The notes under the pieces: generated by a model
What the model was told of the DNA's origin: nothing
Databases searched by the model: none
Seen by the model: only the letters and a program-made list of their open reading frames with translations
Part shown: piece after piece, positions 36,776 to 45,184 of the stretch
Numbering within the stretch: the stretch's first letter is position 1
How the letters are laid out: each line of letters opens with the position of its first letter
Position numbers and translations under genes: made by a program
Source: Actinobacteria bacterium IMCC26256
GTDB lineage: Bacteria; Actinomycetota; Acidimicrobiia; IMCC26256
Reading direction: 5' to 3'
NCBI GenBank assembly: GCA_001023575.1
Contig: CP011489.1
Coordinates: forward strand, 1,048,501 to 1,112,500
Length of the DNA: 64,000 nucleotides

Positions 36776-36901
36776 AAGGAGGGGTGGGACACGCTTGATG
36801 AGTCTCGATTCAGTCGAGCAGTTGGAGAGCCCGCGAGTGCGGGGGAACTTGGGGCCCAGCCACCGAGTAACCGCAGATGTCGCGATTAGCCTCACCACAC
36901 G

Positions 36902-37558
36902 ATGAGTCAAAAAATTGCGCCCTCAATCCTTGCTGCAGACTTTGCCCGACTCGGTGCAGAGGTAGAGGCAGTTCGCTCTGGTTGTGACCAGCTCCATGTA
37001 GATGTCATGGACGGGCATTTTGTTCCAAACCTCTCGCTTGGCCCTGCTGTTGTGGAGTCGCTGCGAAGAGTCACTGATCTGCATCTTGATGTACATCTCA
37101 TGATTGATAACCCCGCAGAGTTCATCACGCCTTTTGCCAACGCTGGGGCTGACAACATCACAGTTCATGTTGAGCTTGGCGATCCGCGTCCAATGTTCGA
37201 GGAGATGCGCAGACTCAAAGTCGGGGTCGGGCTTGTGCTCAATCCAGAGACGCCGCTTGATGCAGTGATTCCGTATCTTGACGAGATTGATGTGCTCCTA
37301 TTTATGAGTGTTAACCCAGGGTTCGGCGGGCAGGCATTCATACCCGAGGTACTCGAGAAGGTTGCTCGCGCCCGCGCGATTGTTGACGAGCGTGCACTCA
37401 ATATCGAACTCGAGATTGATGGTGGAATTACCGCTGAGAATGCCTTCATCGCAGCTCAGGCAGGTGCCGACATTCTCGTTGCGGGTAGCGCTGTATTCCG
37501 TGCACCTGATTCACTCGCTGCAGCGCATGCCATCCGTGCAGCAGCATGGCCCACCTGA
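36902..37558 (+). CDS. rpe: Ribulose-phosphate 3-epimerase
   Basis: Interconverts ribulose-5-phosphate and xylulose-5-phosphate, supplying the ribulose-5-phosphate used by the nearby ribBA. The 218 residues form a TIM barrel with ILAADFARLGAEVEAV, HVDVMDGHFVPNLSLGP, DVHLMI, VNPGFGGQAFIP and EIDGGI, which include the metal-binding His and Asp residues. No ribosome-binding site is seen, so the message may be leaderless. The divergent 139-nt gap with the HNH gene has two small hairpins and no clear promoter. Confidence 0.96.
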   Translation: MSQKIAPSILAADFARLGAEVEAVRSGCDQLHVDVMDGHFVPNLSLGPAVVESLRRVTDLHLDVHLMIDNPAEFITPFANAGADNITVHVELGDPRPMFEEMRRLKVGVGLVLNPETPLDAVIPYLDEIDVLLFMSVNPGFGGQAFIPEVLEKVARARAIVDERALNIELEIDGGITAENAFIAAQAGADILVAGSAVFRAPDSLAAAHAIRAAAWPT

Positions 37559-37564
37559 CGAGTG

Positions 37565-38044
37565 ATGCAGAGCGCAAGAGTCCTCACCGTCTCTGACGGA
37601 GTTGCAGCAGGGGAGCGCGAAGATCTCTCGGGCCCAGCACTCTGTGAGCGGCTCAAGGCTGCGGGCTTTGATGTCGCAGAACCAGCAGTTGTTAGCGACG
37701 GCATTGAGGAGGTCGCCGCGGCGCTGCGCGAACTTGTTCGAGACTTTGCCGGTCTCGTGATCACGACCGGCGGTACTGGATTCGGACCCCGCGACTTAAC
37801 CCCCGAGGGCACACGCCTTGTTATTGAGAGAGAAGCGCCAGGGTTCATGGAGGCCATCAGGCGCGCATCTGATGAAGGTGGTCGAGGCTTTGGGGTGCTC
37901 TCTAGAGGCGTGGCCGGAGCAACAGGTGCTGCGCTGATCGTCAATACGCCTGGCTCTCTCAAAGGATCCATTGAGGCCTTGGAGACGATTCTGCCGGCGA
38001 TCCCGCATGCTCTCGAGCTCTTATCCGGTGGCTCACCGCACTGA
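37565..38044 (+). CDS. MoaB/MogA-family molybdopterin adenylyltransferase-like protein
   Basis: A 159-residue MoCF_biosynth-fold protein: RVLTVSDGVAAGEREDLSGP at the start, the nucleotide-binding VITTGGTGFGPRDLTPEG, and GLPG-like NTPGSLKGSIEAL near the end. Family members adenylate molybdopterin (MogA) or have a related role (MoaB). No other molybdenum cofactor genes are near, so the specific activity is open. It follows rpe after six bases. Confidence 0.88.
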   Translation: MQSARVLTVSDGVAAGEREDLSGPALCERLKAAGFDVAEPAVVSDGIEEVAAALRELVRDFAGLVITTGGTGFGPRDLTPEGTRLVIEREAPGFMEAIRRASDEGGRGFGVLSRGVAGATGAALIVNTPGSLKGSIEALETILPAIPHALELLSGGSPH

Positions 38045-38465
38045 ATATTTGGGCTCACCGGAGATCCTGAACTTGGAGAGCTAGGACTCGAACTCTTTAC
38101 GGTCCCGCTACCTAAAACACGCATTCTTGCCAATAAATGGCCTGTGTTACGGTTGGTAATAAGAAATTAGATAGTTCATAGATAGCCCTCGGGGATCGGG
38201 TGTAAGTCCCGACCGGCGGTGATCCTTGCCCCACATCTGTGGTGCTGGTAGCCCGCGAACCTGCCGCAGCCTGTGGCGGGCCGACTAGGTGAGACTCCTA
38301 GGCCGACGGTCAAAGTCCGGATGAAATGGGGGCGACGGAGAGGTCGAGTGTAGGAGCGCGTAATTTTCGCGCTTCTAGGCTCATTTTCTCCTTCGTTGAC
38401 GCGCTCCCTGAGGGTTAAGAGCGTTATTGGTGTCTCAAGACATGTCAGCGATAGTGGAGATTTTG
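38045..38465 (+). other. Non-coding interval with the rib leader
   Basis: The first ~140 nt hold a minus-strand tRNA 3'-end-like fragment (38074-38095) and presumably the rib promoter, which I could not pin down. The FMN aptamer follows (38183-38337), then a 10-bp hairpin (TAGGAGCGCG 38351-38360 with CGCGCTTCTA 38368-38377) followed by a T-containing stretch, a candidate expression platform. The last ~90 nt lead to ribD and contain an in-frame open stretch that is probably not translated. Confidence 0.6.
38183..38337 (+). ncRNA. FMN riboswitch (RFN element)
   Basis: Conserved RFN blocks are present in order: GGGGATCGGGTG, AAGTCCCGACCGGCGGTG, a variable arm, AGCCCGCGA, then GGTGAGACTCC, GGCCGACGGTCAAAGTCCGG and ATGAAATGGGGG. 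It lies upstream of ribD-ribE-ribBA-ribH, its usual regulon. Binding of FMN should switch off the rib operon through the downstream hairpin or by hiding the ribosome-binding site. Confidence 0.95.
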
Positions 38466-39608
38466 GTGAACGAGAAGTTGGTCGACGAGCAGATGATGGA
38501 TCAGGCGATGGGCCTAGCCATTGCCGCCGCCTTGCGTGCTCGCCGCCTCTCACCGCCAAACCCATGGGTCGGAGCAGTTGTGCTCAGCGCCTCCGGTGAA
38601 GTAGTTGGCCGCGGGTCTACGCAGGCACCAGGTGGATCACACGCAGAGGTTGCTGCATTACTTGAGGCCGGGGAGTCGGCCCGCGATGGAGTTCTCGTTG
38701 TAACCCTTGAGCCATGTAATCACCAGGGGCGCACGCCTGCCTGCACAGAGCAAATAATCGCTGCTGGTATAACGCGCGTTGTTGTAGCCATTGAGGACCC
38801 TGACCCGCTGGTGGCCGGCTCTGGCATAGAGCGCCTTCGTTCTGCAGGTCTTCAGGTTTCGCTCGGCACTCGCGCTGCTGAGGTGCGAGATCAACTTGCT
38901 CCATACCTCCATCAACGGCTGACAGGTCGAGCGTTCTGTGTTGTGAAGACTGCGATGAGCCTTGATGCTCGCAGCGTCGCGCGAGACGGAACGAGCCAGT
39001 GGATTACTGGGCCAGAGGCGCGAGTTGATGCTCATAATCTGCGCGCCGATTCACAAGCAGTGATCATCGGAGCGGGGACTGCGCTCGCCGACTCTCCAAG
39101 CCTCAACGCTAGAGACGCAGACCCGCCCGCAACTAGACAACCCAATCGGGTCTTGCTCGATGCAAGAGGTCGTGTACCCGCAACGGGGCCGCTCTTCGAT
39201 CAGAGCATCGCTGCCACCATTGTCTTTACAACTGTCTCCGCAGACCCCAGCGCAGTAGCGGCATGGCGTGAGGCTGGTGCATTGGTTGAGGTAGTGGAGC
39301 CTCAAGGCTCCGGGGTACACCTAGAGCAGGTGCTGCAGGTGCTCGCATCTAAGTACGGCGTTCTGCAGGCGATGGTAGAGGGTGGAGCTGCGATGCACGC
39401 TGCCTTCATCGAGGCATCGCTAATGGATCGCGTTGTTGCCTATGTTGCTCCAACCTTCCTTGGTAGGGAGGCTCGCCTCGCCTTTGATCTAGATGGACCC
39501 TCAACGCTCGGGGACGCATCAAAGTGGCGAATTGCCGACACAATGCTTGTTGGCTCCGATATTCGAATAACACTTGACCCAGTAGTCGCCGCTGAGGAGT
39601 TGAGCTAG
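38466..39608 (+). CDS. ribD: Bifunctional riboflavin deaminase/reductase RibD
   Basis: Second and third steps of riboflavin synthesis. GTG 38466 with GGAG (38456-38459) gives 380 residues; a TTG at 38427 would add 13 residues and has a poorer context. The N-terminal deaminase domain has the zinc motif GGSHAEVAAL and TLEPCNHQGRTPACTE. The C-terminal reductase domain starts near GRAFCVVKTAMSLDAR. The segment before the conserved PPNPWVGAVV is slightly longer than usual. Confidence 0.95.
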   Translation: MNEKLVDEQMMDQAMGLAIAAALRARRLSPPNPWVGAVVLSASGEVVGRGSTQAPGGSHAEVAALLEAGESARDGVLVVTLEPCNHQGRTPACTEQIIAAGITRVVVAIEDPDPLVAGSGIERLRSAGLQVSLGTRAAEVRDQLAPYLHQRLTGRAFCVVKTAMSLDARSVARDGTSQWITGPEARVDAHNLRADSQAVIIGAGTALADSPSLNARDADPPATRQPNRVLLDARGRVPATGPLFDQSIAATIVFTTVSADPSAVAAWREAGALVEVVEPQGSGVHLEQVLQVLASKYGVLQAMVEGGAAMHAAFIEASLMDRVVAYVAPTFLGREARLAFDLDGPSTLGDASKWRIADTMLVGSDIRITLDPVVAAEELS

Positions 39609-40274
39609 ATGTTTACTGGGATCGTTGAGGAGCTCGGCACCGTTGCGTCGATCGTCAAGCACGATGGCGGAGCGAGAATCAATATCGATTGCTCGCGTGT
39701 TCTCACTGATGTAACACTTGGGGCGTCGATTGCTGTCAACGGATGCTGCCTAACGGTGGTTGAGTACACGGATGCAACGTGGGCTGCGGACTGTGTAACA
39801 GAGACGCTTGATCGCACATCTCTCGGTGCCCTCGAGGCAGGTTCAAGAGTCAATCTCGAGCGACCCGTGCGCCTCGATGATCGCCTCGGTGGTCATATTG
39901 TCCAGGGGCATGTAGATGGGGTCGGAACCCTCGAGAAGCGAGATGAACTTGCAGATGGTTCGAGACGACTGCGCTTCAGCGTGCCCGCTCAACTTCTCCG
40001 TTACATCGTGGAGAAAGGCTCGATCACTGTTGACGGGATAAGCCTCACGGTTGCATCGCTCACAGAAGAGGGTTTTGAGATTGCAGTAATCCCACACACG
40101 CTAAGTGTCACAAGCCTCGGCACTAAAGAAGTCGGGGGCGTCGTGAACCTTGAGGTAGATGTCCTGGCGAAGTACGTGGAGCGCCTGCTCGGCGTAGATG
40201 CCGCAGGCAGTTCCGAGAACCTAGATGGTTTAGATAGTGCAGAGAAGAGTTCGCAACAATTAGGAGCAGAGTGA
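39609..40274 (+). CDS. ribE: Riboflavin synthase alpha chain
   Basis: Dismutation of two lumazines to riboflavin. The 221 residues have the two barrel repeats, the first starting [10 protein letters not shown] and the second [11 protein letters not shown], with GCCLTV and DGISLTV as matching ligand sites. The ATG follows the ribD stop directly. The Ser/Asp-rich final 25 residues are a loose extension. Confidence 0.95.
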   Translation: MFTGIVEELGTVASIVKHDGGARINIDCSRVLTDVTLGASIAVNGCCLTVVEYTDATWAADCVTETLDRTSLGALEAGSRVNLERPVRLDDRLGGHIVQGHVDGVGTLEKRDELADGSRRLRFSVPAQLLRYIVEKGSITVDGISLTVASLTEEGFEIAVIPHTLSVTSLGTKEVGGVVNLEVDVLAKYVERLLGVDAAGSSENLDGLDSAEKSSQQLGAE

Positions 40275-41494
40275 TGTCGTTTTCACACATTGAGGCTGCA
40301 ATTGCAGCGGTCGCACGCGGTGAGATCGTAATAGTCGTAGATGACGAGGATCGCGAGAATGAGGGAGATCTCATCATGGCTGCTGAGAAGATCACGGCAG
40401 AGGCAATGGGATTTATGGTACGCCACACGAGTGGCGTGATCTGCATGCCGATGCTTGGCGAGCGCCTCGATGCTCTGCAGATTCCGCTCATGGTGATCGA
40501 TAACACAGAGGCACAGCGCACAGCGTTTACGGTCTCAGTGGATGCAGCCGATGGAGTATCAACAGGAATATCTGCCGCAGATCGTGCTCAGACTGTACGC
40601 ACGCTGGTCAATCCGCTCGCGAGGCCCAACGATGTAGTGCGACCAGGGCATATCTTTCCGCTGCGCTATCGCGAGGGCGGAGTGCTGAAACGCGCAGGCC
40701 ACACTGAGGCTGGCGTAGACCTTGCCCGCCTCGCAGGCTTAGAGCCCGCAGGGGTGCTAGCCGAGGTCGTCAATGACGATGGAACAATGGCGCGCATGCC
40801 TCAGCTCGAGAAGTTCGCTGCCGAGCACTCGCTGCACCTCATTACTATCGCTGACTTGATTCGGTATCGCCGACACTCGGAGAAGTTGGTTAGGCGTGTC
40901 TCTGAGGCTCGGATCCCCACAAAACATGGCGACTTCACGGCCTATGTCTTTGAGAGTCTCCTCGATGGCACAGAGCATGTTGCATTCGTTAAGGGCGATA
41001 TTTCCAAATCAGAGAGCACGCTTGTGAGGGTGCACTCTGAGTGCCTTACGGGCGACATCTTTGGATCTATGCGCTGTGACTGCGGAGTGCAGCTAGATAA
41101 TGCACTTGAGCGCATCGCCGCAGAGGGTGCAGGTGTGCTCGTATACCTACGTGGCCATGAAGGCAGAGGGATTGGCCTTGGCCACAAACTCCGTGCCTAC
41201 ACACTTCAGGACCAAGGTCGCGACACGGTCGAGGCCAACGTAGAGCTGGGTCTGCCCATCGACTCGCGCGAGTACGGAATTGGTTCGCAGATTCTTGTCG
41301 ACCTCGGTGTTACGAAGATGCGTGTCATGACGAACAATCCATCTAAGTATGGAGGGCTCGAGGGTTACGGCCTTGAGATTGTGGAGCGCGTGCCGCTAGA
41401 AGTAACGCCTACTCCCGAGAACATCGCATACCTGCGAGCCAAGCAGGAGAAGATGGGGCACATTCTTGACCTTGATCAGAGTGGTGAGAAGTAG
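40271..41494 (+). CDS. ribBA: Bifunctional DHBP synthase / GTP cyclohydrolase II
   Basis: Both entry reactions of riboflavin synthesis. The N-terminal RibB half has [17 protein letters not shown] and the C-terminal RibA half has the zinc cysteines in [18 protein letters not shown] and [14 protein letters not shown]. The length of 407 is typical for the fused form of Actinobacteria and Firmicutes. It overlaps ribE by four bases. Confidence 0.97.
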   Translation: MMSFSHIEAAIAAVARGEIVIVVDDEDRENEGDLIMAAEKITAEAMGFMVRHTSGVICMPMLGERLDALQIPLMVIDNTEAQRTAFTVSVDAADGVSTGISAADRAQTVRTLVNPLARPNDVVRPGHIFPLRYREGGVLKRAGHTEAGVDLARLAGLEPAGVLAEVVNDDGTMARMPQLEKFAAEHSLHLITIADLIRYRRHSEKLVRRVSEARIPTKHGDFTAYVFESLLDGTEHVAFVKGDISKSESTLVRVHSECLTGDIFGSMRCDCGVQLDNALERIAAEGAGVLVYLRGHEGRGIGLGHKLRAYTLQDQGRDTVEANVELGLPIDSREYGIGSQILVDLGVTKMRVMTNNPSKYGGLEGYGLEIVERVPLEVTPTPENIAYLRAKQEKMGHILDLDQSGEK

Positions 41495-41977
41495 ATGGGC
41501 AGTTACTCATTCCCTATCGAGCCTCTTGATGCGAGCACTCTGCGGATTGCAGTTGTTGTGAGTCGTTTCAACGAAGACATCACAGGCGCTCTCCTTGATG
41601 GAGCGTTATCTACCCTTAGGGCCGCTGGCCTCCCCGAAGAGGGGCTTACGCTCGTATCGGTCCCAGGGGCCTTCGAGCTCCCGGTAACAGCGAAGGCCTT
41701 GGCGTCGCGAGGTGACTGTGATGCGGTGATCTGCCTAGGTGCAGTGATTCGCGGCGATACCCCTCACTTCGATTATGTAGCCGGGGAAGCGGCCGCTGGA
41801 TTGATGGATGCCTCGCTGTATACCGGAATCCCCATAATCTTCGGCGTGCTAACCGTAGATACCCGCAGCCAGGCCATTGACCGTGTCGGGGGGAGCGAGG
41901 GCCATAAAGGCGAAGAGGCCGCAGCCACCGCCATAGAGATGGCGAATCTCATAAAGCGGATAACAAGCAAGGCCTAG
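41495..41977 (+). CDS. ribH: 6,7-dimethyl-8-ribityllumazine synthase
   Basis: Forms the 60-mer or pentamer that makes lumazine. The 160 residues show VVVSRFNEDIT, VPGAFELPVTAKAL, LGAVIRGDTPHFDYV with the catalytic His, and IPIIFGVLTVDTRSQA. The ATG follows the ribBA stop directly. A modest hydrophilic tail ends the protein. Confidence 0.96.
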   Translation: MGSYSFPIEPLDASTLRIAVVVSRFNEDITGALLDGALSTLRAAGLPEEGLTLVSVPGAFELPVTAKALASRGDCDAVICLGAVIRGDTPHFDYVAGEAAAGLMDASLYTGIPIIFGVLTVDTRSQAIDRVGGSEGHKGEEAAATAIEMANLIKRITSKA

Positions 41978-42004
41978 AGCCCTCAACCTGTCAGACTCTC
42001 AAGC

Positions 42005-42880
42005 GTGCTTCGACTTGTGCTCCCAAAAGGCTCCCTAGAGAGGGCCACACTCCAACTCTTTGATGATGCAGATCTGACCGTTAGCCGCGGCTCAGATGTC
42101 GATTATCGGGGAGTCATTGATGACCCACGAGTAATAGATGTAACCATCCTTAGGCCGCAGGAGATTCCACGGTACGTAGCAGATGGACTCTTCGACATCG
42201 GTATTACCGGGAGAGATTGGATCGAGGAGACCGGTGCGTTGGTGCACCCTCTAACTCAACTTCACTACTCGAAGGCGACAGCGCGACCGATCCGCATGGT
42301 CGTAGCGGTTGCAGGAGACTCAACAGCAAAGAGCGTAAAGGATCTTCCTTCTGGAGTGCGAGTGCACACTGAGTATCCGGAGATAACTCGTAGGTATTTC
42401 GCTGATAACGGAATCGATGCAGAGGTAACGCTTTCGTATGGCGCAACCGAGGCAAAGATTCCAGAGATTGCCGACTGTGTCGTTGAGATTACAGAGACGG
42501 GGCGCGCACTGCGCGCTGCTGGCCTTCATGTTCTCGACACAATTCTTGTTTCTCACACCGAACTAATTGCGAACAAGGAGTCATACGCCGACCCCGAAAA
42601 GCGCAAGGCGATGGAGCAGCTTCAAATCCTGCTCTCAGGTGCTCTTGAGGCTCGTGGCAGGGTTCTAGTGAAGATGAACGTAGAGGAGGCAAACCTCGCT
42701 GCGGTAATCGGACTGCTTCCTGCGCTTCGCTCGCCAACAGTCTCAAAACTCTTTGGAGAAGAGGGTTTTGCTGTCGAGACCGTTGTAGCTAAATCAGAGA
42801 TAAACACTTTGATACCAGCCCTAAGTGAGCTCGGTGCCACTGGAATCATTGAGCTGCCGATCTCCAAGATCGTCCCGTAA
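42005..42880 (+). CDS. hisG: ATP phosphoribosyltransferase, long form
   Basis: First step of histidine synthesis, and feedback target. The 291 residues match the long form: the catalytic periplasmic-binding-like domain (LVLPKGSLERATLQLF, DIGITGRDW, then VVEITETGRALRAAGL) and a C-terminal ACT-like regulatory domain from about 215. No hisE or other his genes are near; it seems to have joined the rib transcription unit 27 bases after ribH. The start is GTG. Confidence 0.95.
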   Translation: MLRLVLPKGSLERATLQLFDDADLTVSRGSDVDYRGVIDDPRVIDVTILRPQEIPRYVADGLFDIGITGRDWIEETGALVHPLTQLHYSKATARPIRMVVAVAGDSTAKSVKDLPSGVRVHTEYPEITRRYFADNGIDAEVTLSYGATEAKIPEIADCVVEITETGRALRAAGLHVLDTILVSHTELIANKESYADPEKRKAMEQLQILLSGALEARGRVLVKMNVEEANLAAVIGLLPALRSPTVSKLFGEEGFAVETVVAKSEINTLIPALSELGATGIIELPISKIVP

Positions 42881-42897
42881 ATAAAGTCTGCTCCGAG

Positions 42898-43212
42898 ATG
42901 CCATCTGCGATGAACCCTGAATTGAATGATTCATCGAGACCGCAGAATTCGCCGAATGCAGTATTTCACCCGATGCCGCGGCGTCTCGCTGGGCAAGTGG
43001 TCGAGTTTGATGAAAGTCGCGGGCTCGGGGTGATAAGAGTCGAGACTCCTTCAGCTGACGGCGAGGAGTTAGAGCACTACCTATTTCACGCGACGCGCAT
43101 TGCAGATGGAACGCGCGGCATCGCAGTAGGCACACGTGTCGAGTTCAGCATCATTGCGGGTCCGGAGGGTCGTTGGGAGGCCAACGCAATTACTGAGGTT
43201 GAGCAGCCTTAG
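42898..43212 (+). CDS. Divergent cold-shock-domain protein
   Basis: A 104-residue protein with a cold-shock-like OB fold from about residue 28: GQVVEFDESRGLGVIRV, HYLFHATRI and VGTRVEFSII with a terminal GRWEANAITEV. The RNP motifs are recognisable but altered against CspA. The first 25 residues are polar and may be partly untranslated. Its stop overlaps the stop of the convergent gene by four bases. It may be an RNA-binding protein. Confidence 0.7.
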   Translation: MPSAMNPELNDSSRPQNSPNAVFHPMPRRLAGQVVEFDESRGLGVIRVETPSADGEELEHYLFHATRIADGTRGIAVGTRVEFSIIAGPEGRWEANAITEVEQP

Positions 43213-43646
43213 CCGTTCTCTGCATCCGCTGCGCTCTGGGCCTCGACCTCGCCAGCGATCTGCACGAATGCAACACGCACTTGTGCGAGTGCCTCGCGCA
43301 GTGGAACGGAGGCGGCACCGAGGCGATCCCCGAGCGACTCGACGATTCCGCCCAACGCATCGATCGCCAACTCGGCCTGAGAGATTGCGACTTGTCCGCG
43401 CTCCGAGGCTGTTGATAGGTGCACGAGGGCCAACTCGTGGATCTGGGCGGCGTGCTGCGCGAGGAAGGCCACTACCGGGGTAGCGACGACCTCCGCGAGC
43501 ATCTCTCGCATCTCGGCCATCTCGGCCTCGGTCATGGGCTCCTCGTCGAATCCCCCAGGCGAGGCACTCGGATCGAGGCCAGATTGGTTAGGGGAGCCAG
43601 ACTCGGGCTCAGGTGTGTGTTCTCCAGCAGGGGTCCAGATGCTCAT
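43209..43646 (-). CDS. DUF1844-like protein
   Basis: A 145-residue acidic protein with a Pro/Ser/Glu-rich first third and a helical rest (EMREMLAEVVATPVVAFLAQ, then EIHELALVHL-like and DALGGIVESLGDRLG). Helical DUF1844 proteins are regularly encoded next to infC in Actinobacteria, and this one fits by place and composition. The function is unknown. The start at 43646 (MSIWTPAGEH) is the best ATG; the frame is open to 43745. Confidence 0.68.
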   Translation of the reverse strand: MSIWTPAGEHTPEPESGSPNQSGLDPSASPGGFDEEPMTEAEMAEMREMLAEVVATPVVAFLAQHAAQIHELALVHLSTASERGQVAISQAELAIDALGGIVESLGDRLGAASVPLREALAQVRVAFVQIAGEVEAQSAADAENG

Positions 43647-43801
43647 GGTCGTGTAGTGTTTCAGGCTTACAACCGATATGGGAAGTGGAAGGCCAAATTT
43701 CTTATGAGGCGCCCTAGGGCTCTCAACGAGATTCAGCTCTCCCACCTGACCGAGATGGTGGAGTTTTCTCCTCTAAGGCTCGAGCTCAGGTAGTTCACGA
43801 A

Positions 43802-43849
43802 CGGCCGTACCCAACGGCCGAGCGGCGGATGCTTCTCTGTGTCCGCCGC
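43802..43849 (+). promoter_or_regulatory. Two GC-rich hairpins in the infC leader
   Basis: CGGCCGT (43802-43808) pairs with ACGGCCG (43814-43820), and GCGGCGGA (43822-43829) pairs with TCCGCCGC (43842-43849). They lie 40-90 nt before the infC start. Leader structures regulate infC-rpmI-rplT in several bacteria through L20 or by attenuation; which mechanism applies here is open. Confidence 0.5.
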
Positions 43850-43891
43850 CGGCGCGTCCGGGGGCGTTCACTACTCACAGAGGTGATGCTC

Positions 43892-44596
43892 ATCGCAACG
43901 GACGAAGCCAGGATAAACGATCGTATTCGAGCTCGCGAGGTGCGCCTAATAGGCGCTGAAGGCGAACAACTCGGCACGGTCGCTCTCCCAGATGCACTCC
44001 GCATCGCACGCGAGGCCGAGCTCGATTTAGTCGAGGTCGCCCCTAACAACGTGCCTCCGGTCTGCAAAATCATGGACTTCGGTCGTTGGCAGTACGAACA
44101 GGAACAGCGCCGGAAAGAGTCTCGGAAGAAGGCGACGAACGTCGTCATCAAAGAGATGAAGTTCCGACCAAAAATTGATATTCACGACTACACAACCAAG
44201 ATGCGACATGTCCAAAAATTCTTGGGGGACGGAAATAAAGTCAAGTTAACGATCATGTTCAGAGGACGCGAGATGGCTCACCCAGAGCTTGGGCGCAAGA
44301 TCCTGGACCAGATCGCTACGGACGTAGTTGATTACGCAATAGTCGAGTCGGCACCGCGTCAGGACGGACGCAACATGACAATGGTGCTGCACCCGGTGAA
44401 GAAGACAGGCAAGGCGAAGCCAAAGGTCGCTGGAAAAGGCGAGCGCGGATCTTCGAAGGCGCCTGTAGTTGAGGCACCTGCGGTAGAGGCGCCAGCAGCG
44501 ACGGAAGTGCAAGAAGCGATAGTGCCCGTAGTAGAGGGTGCAGCGCTAGATAGTGCAGCAGTAGTTAATGAAGTCGTAGTTAGTGAAGTTGAGTAG
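43892..44596 (+). CDS. infC: Translation initiation factor IF-3 with a probable AUC start
   Basis: Promotes fidelity of start-codon choice. AGAGGTG at 43879-43885 is well spaced (six bases) from an ATC at 43892, but abuts the ATG at 43886, so ATC is the likely start, as is common for infC. It would begin [20 protein letters not shown]. The body contains [19 protein letters not shown] and [18 protein letters not shown]. The 234-residue product has an extra ~60-residue Ala/Val/Glu-rich tail absent from E. coli IF-3. It is followed by rpmI and rplT. Confidence 0.95.
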   Translation: MATDEARINDRIRAREVRLIGAEGEQLGTVALPDALRIAREAELDLVEVAPNNVPPVCKIMDFGRWQYEQEQRRKESRKKATNVVIKEMKFRPKIDIHDYTTKMRHVQKFLGDGNKVKLTIMFRGREMAHPELGRKILDQIATDVVDYAIVESAPRQDGRNMTMVLHPVKKTGKAKPKVAGKGERGSSKAPVVEAPAVEAPAATEVQEAIVPVVEGAALDSAAVVNEVVVSEVE

Positions 44597-44607
44597 GAGA
44601 AAAAGTA

Positions 44608-44805
44608 ATGCCGAAAGTAAAAACCCACAGGGGTGCAGCGAAGCGTTTCAAGTTGACCGGAACGGGGAAGATCCGTCGCCGTAAAGCCAACCGCGCTCAC
44701 CTACTTGAGTCGAAGCCGTCAAAGCGCACCCGTCGCTTAGCCCGTGGGGCTGAGGTAACTGGTGGCGATAAGAAGCACGTCGAGCGCTTGCTCGGCCGGG
44801 CGTAA
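44608..44805 (+). CDS. rpmI: 50S ribosomal protein L35
   Basis: A basic 65-residue ribosomal protein: [20 protein letters not shown], then [31 protein letters not shown] lies just upstream of the ATG. The place between infC and rplT is standard. Confidence 0.97.
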   Translation: MPKVKTHRGAAKRFKLTGTGKIRRRKANRAHLLESKPSKRTRRLARGAEVTGGDKKHVERLLGRA

Positions 44806-44816
44806 GGAGCACTGAT

Positions 44817-45179
44817 ATGGCAAGAGTAAAACGCGCAGTCAATGGTAAGAAGCACCGTCGCGCGATTCTGGAGAAGGCTGAGGGGTATCGCGGTTCTAAG
44901 AGCCGTCACTTCCGCAAGGCCAATGAGCAGGTTATGCGCTCAGGCCAGTACGCATTCCGTGACCGACGCGTGCGTAAAGGCGACTTCCGTAAACTATGGA
45001 TTGTTCGCATCAACGCAGCCTGCCGCCTTCACGACATGTCCTACTCGCAATTTATTGCTGGTTTGAAGGCAGCCGAGGTTGAGGTTGACCGTAAGGTCTT
45101 AGCCGACCTCGCAGTCCGTGACGAAGCCGCGTTCGGTGCGCTAGTAGCGACCGCACGTGAGGCTCTCGCAGCAGCCTGA
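44817..45179 (+). CDS. rplT: 50S ribosomal protein L20
   Basis: A 120-residue rRNA-binding protein, needed early in 50S assembly. [20 protein letters not shown], then [20 protein letters not shown] and [20 protein letters not shown] are diagnostic. It may autoregulate the infC operon. Codon use is that of a highly expressed gene. Confidence 0.97.
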   Translation: MARVKRAVNGKKHRRAILEKAEGYRGSKSRHFRKANEQVMRSGQYAFRDRRVRKGDFRKLWIVRINAACRLHDMSYSQFIAGLKAAEVEVDRKVLADLAVRDEAAFGALVATAREALAAA

Positions 45180-45184
45180 TCTCT

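Noticed and set aside
36800..36860. Riboswitch-like structure upstream of rpe
   Set aside because: There are two short hairpins (CTCGA/TCGAG and CCCGC/GCGGG), but no conserved core of any riboswitch class that I know, and rpe is not a usual target.
35400..36901. Integrative element around the HNH gene
   Set aside because: No integrase, transposase, terminal repeats or tRNA junction is visible on either side; only the single nuclease gene is out of place.
38045..38160. Complete tRNA gene on the minus strand
   Set aside because: Only the T-loop/acceptor end is present; the T-stem does not pair and no D-arm, anticodon arm or 5' acceptor half can be found in the next 80 nt.
43829..43891. N-terminal extension of IF-3 from an upstream in-frame start
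   Set aside because: The extra residues are Arg/Leu-rich and coded by the hairpin region, while the conserved IF-3 sequence and a well-spaced ribosome-binding site point to 43892.
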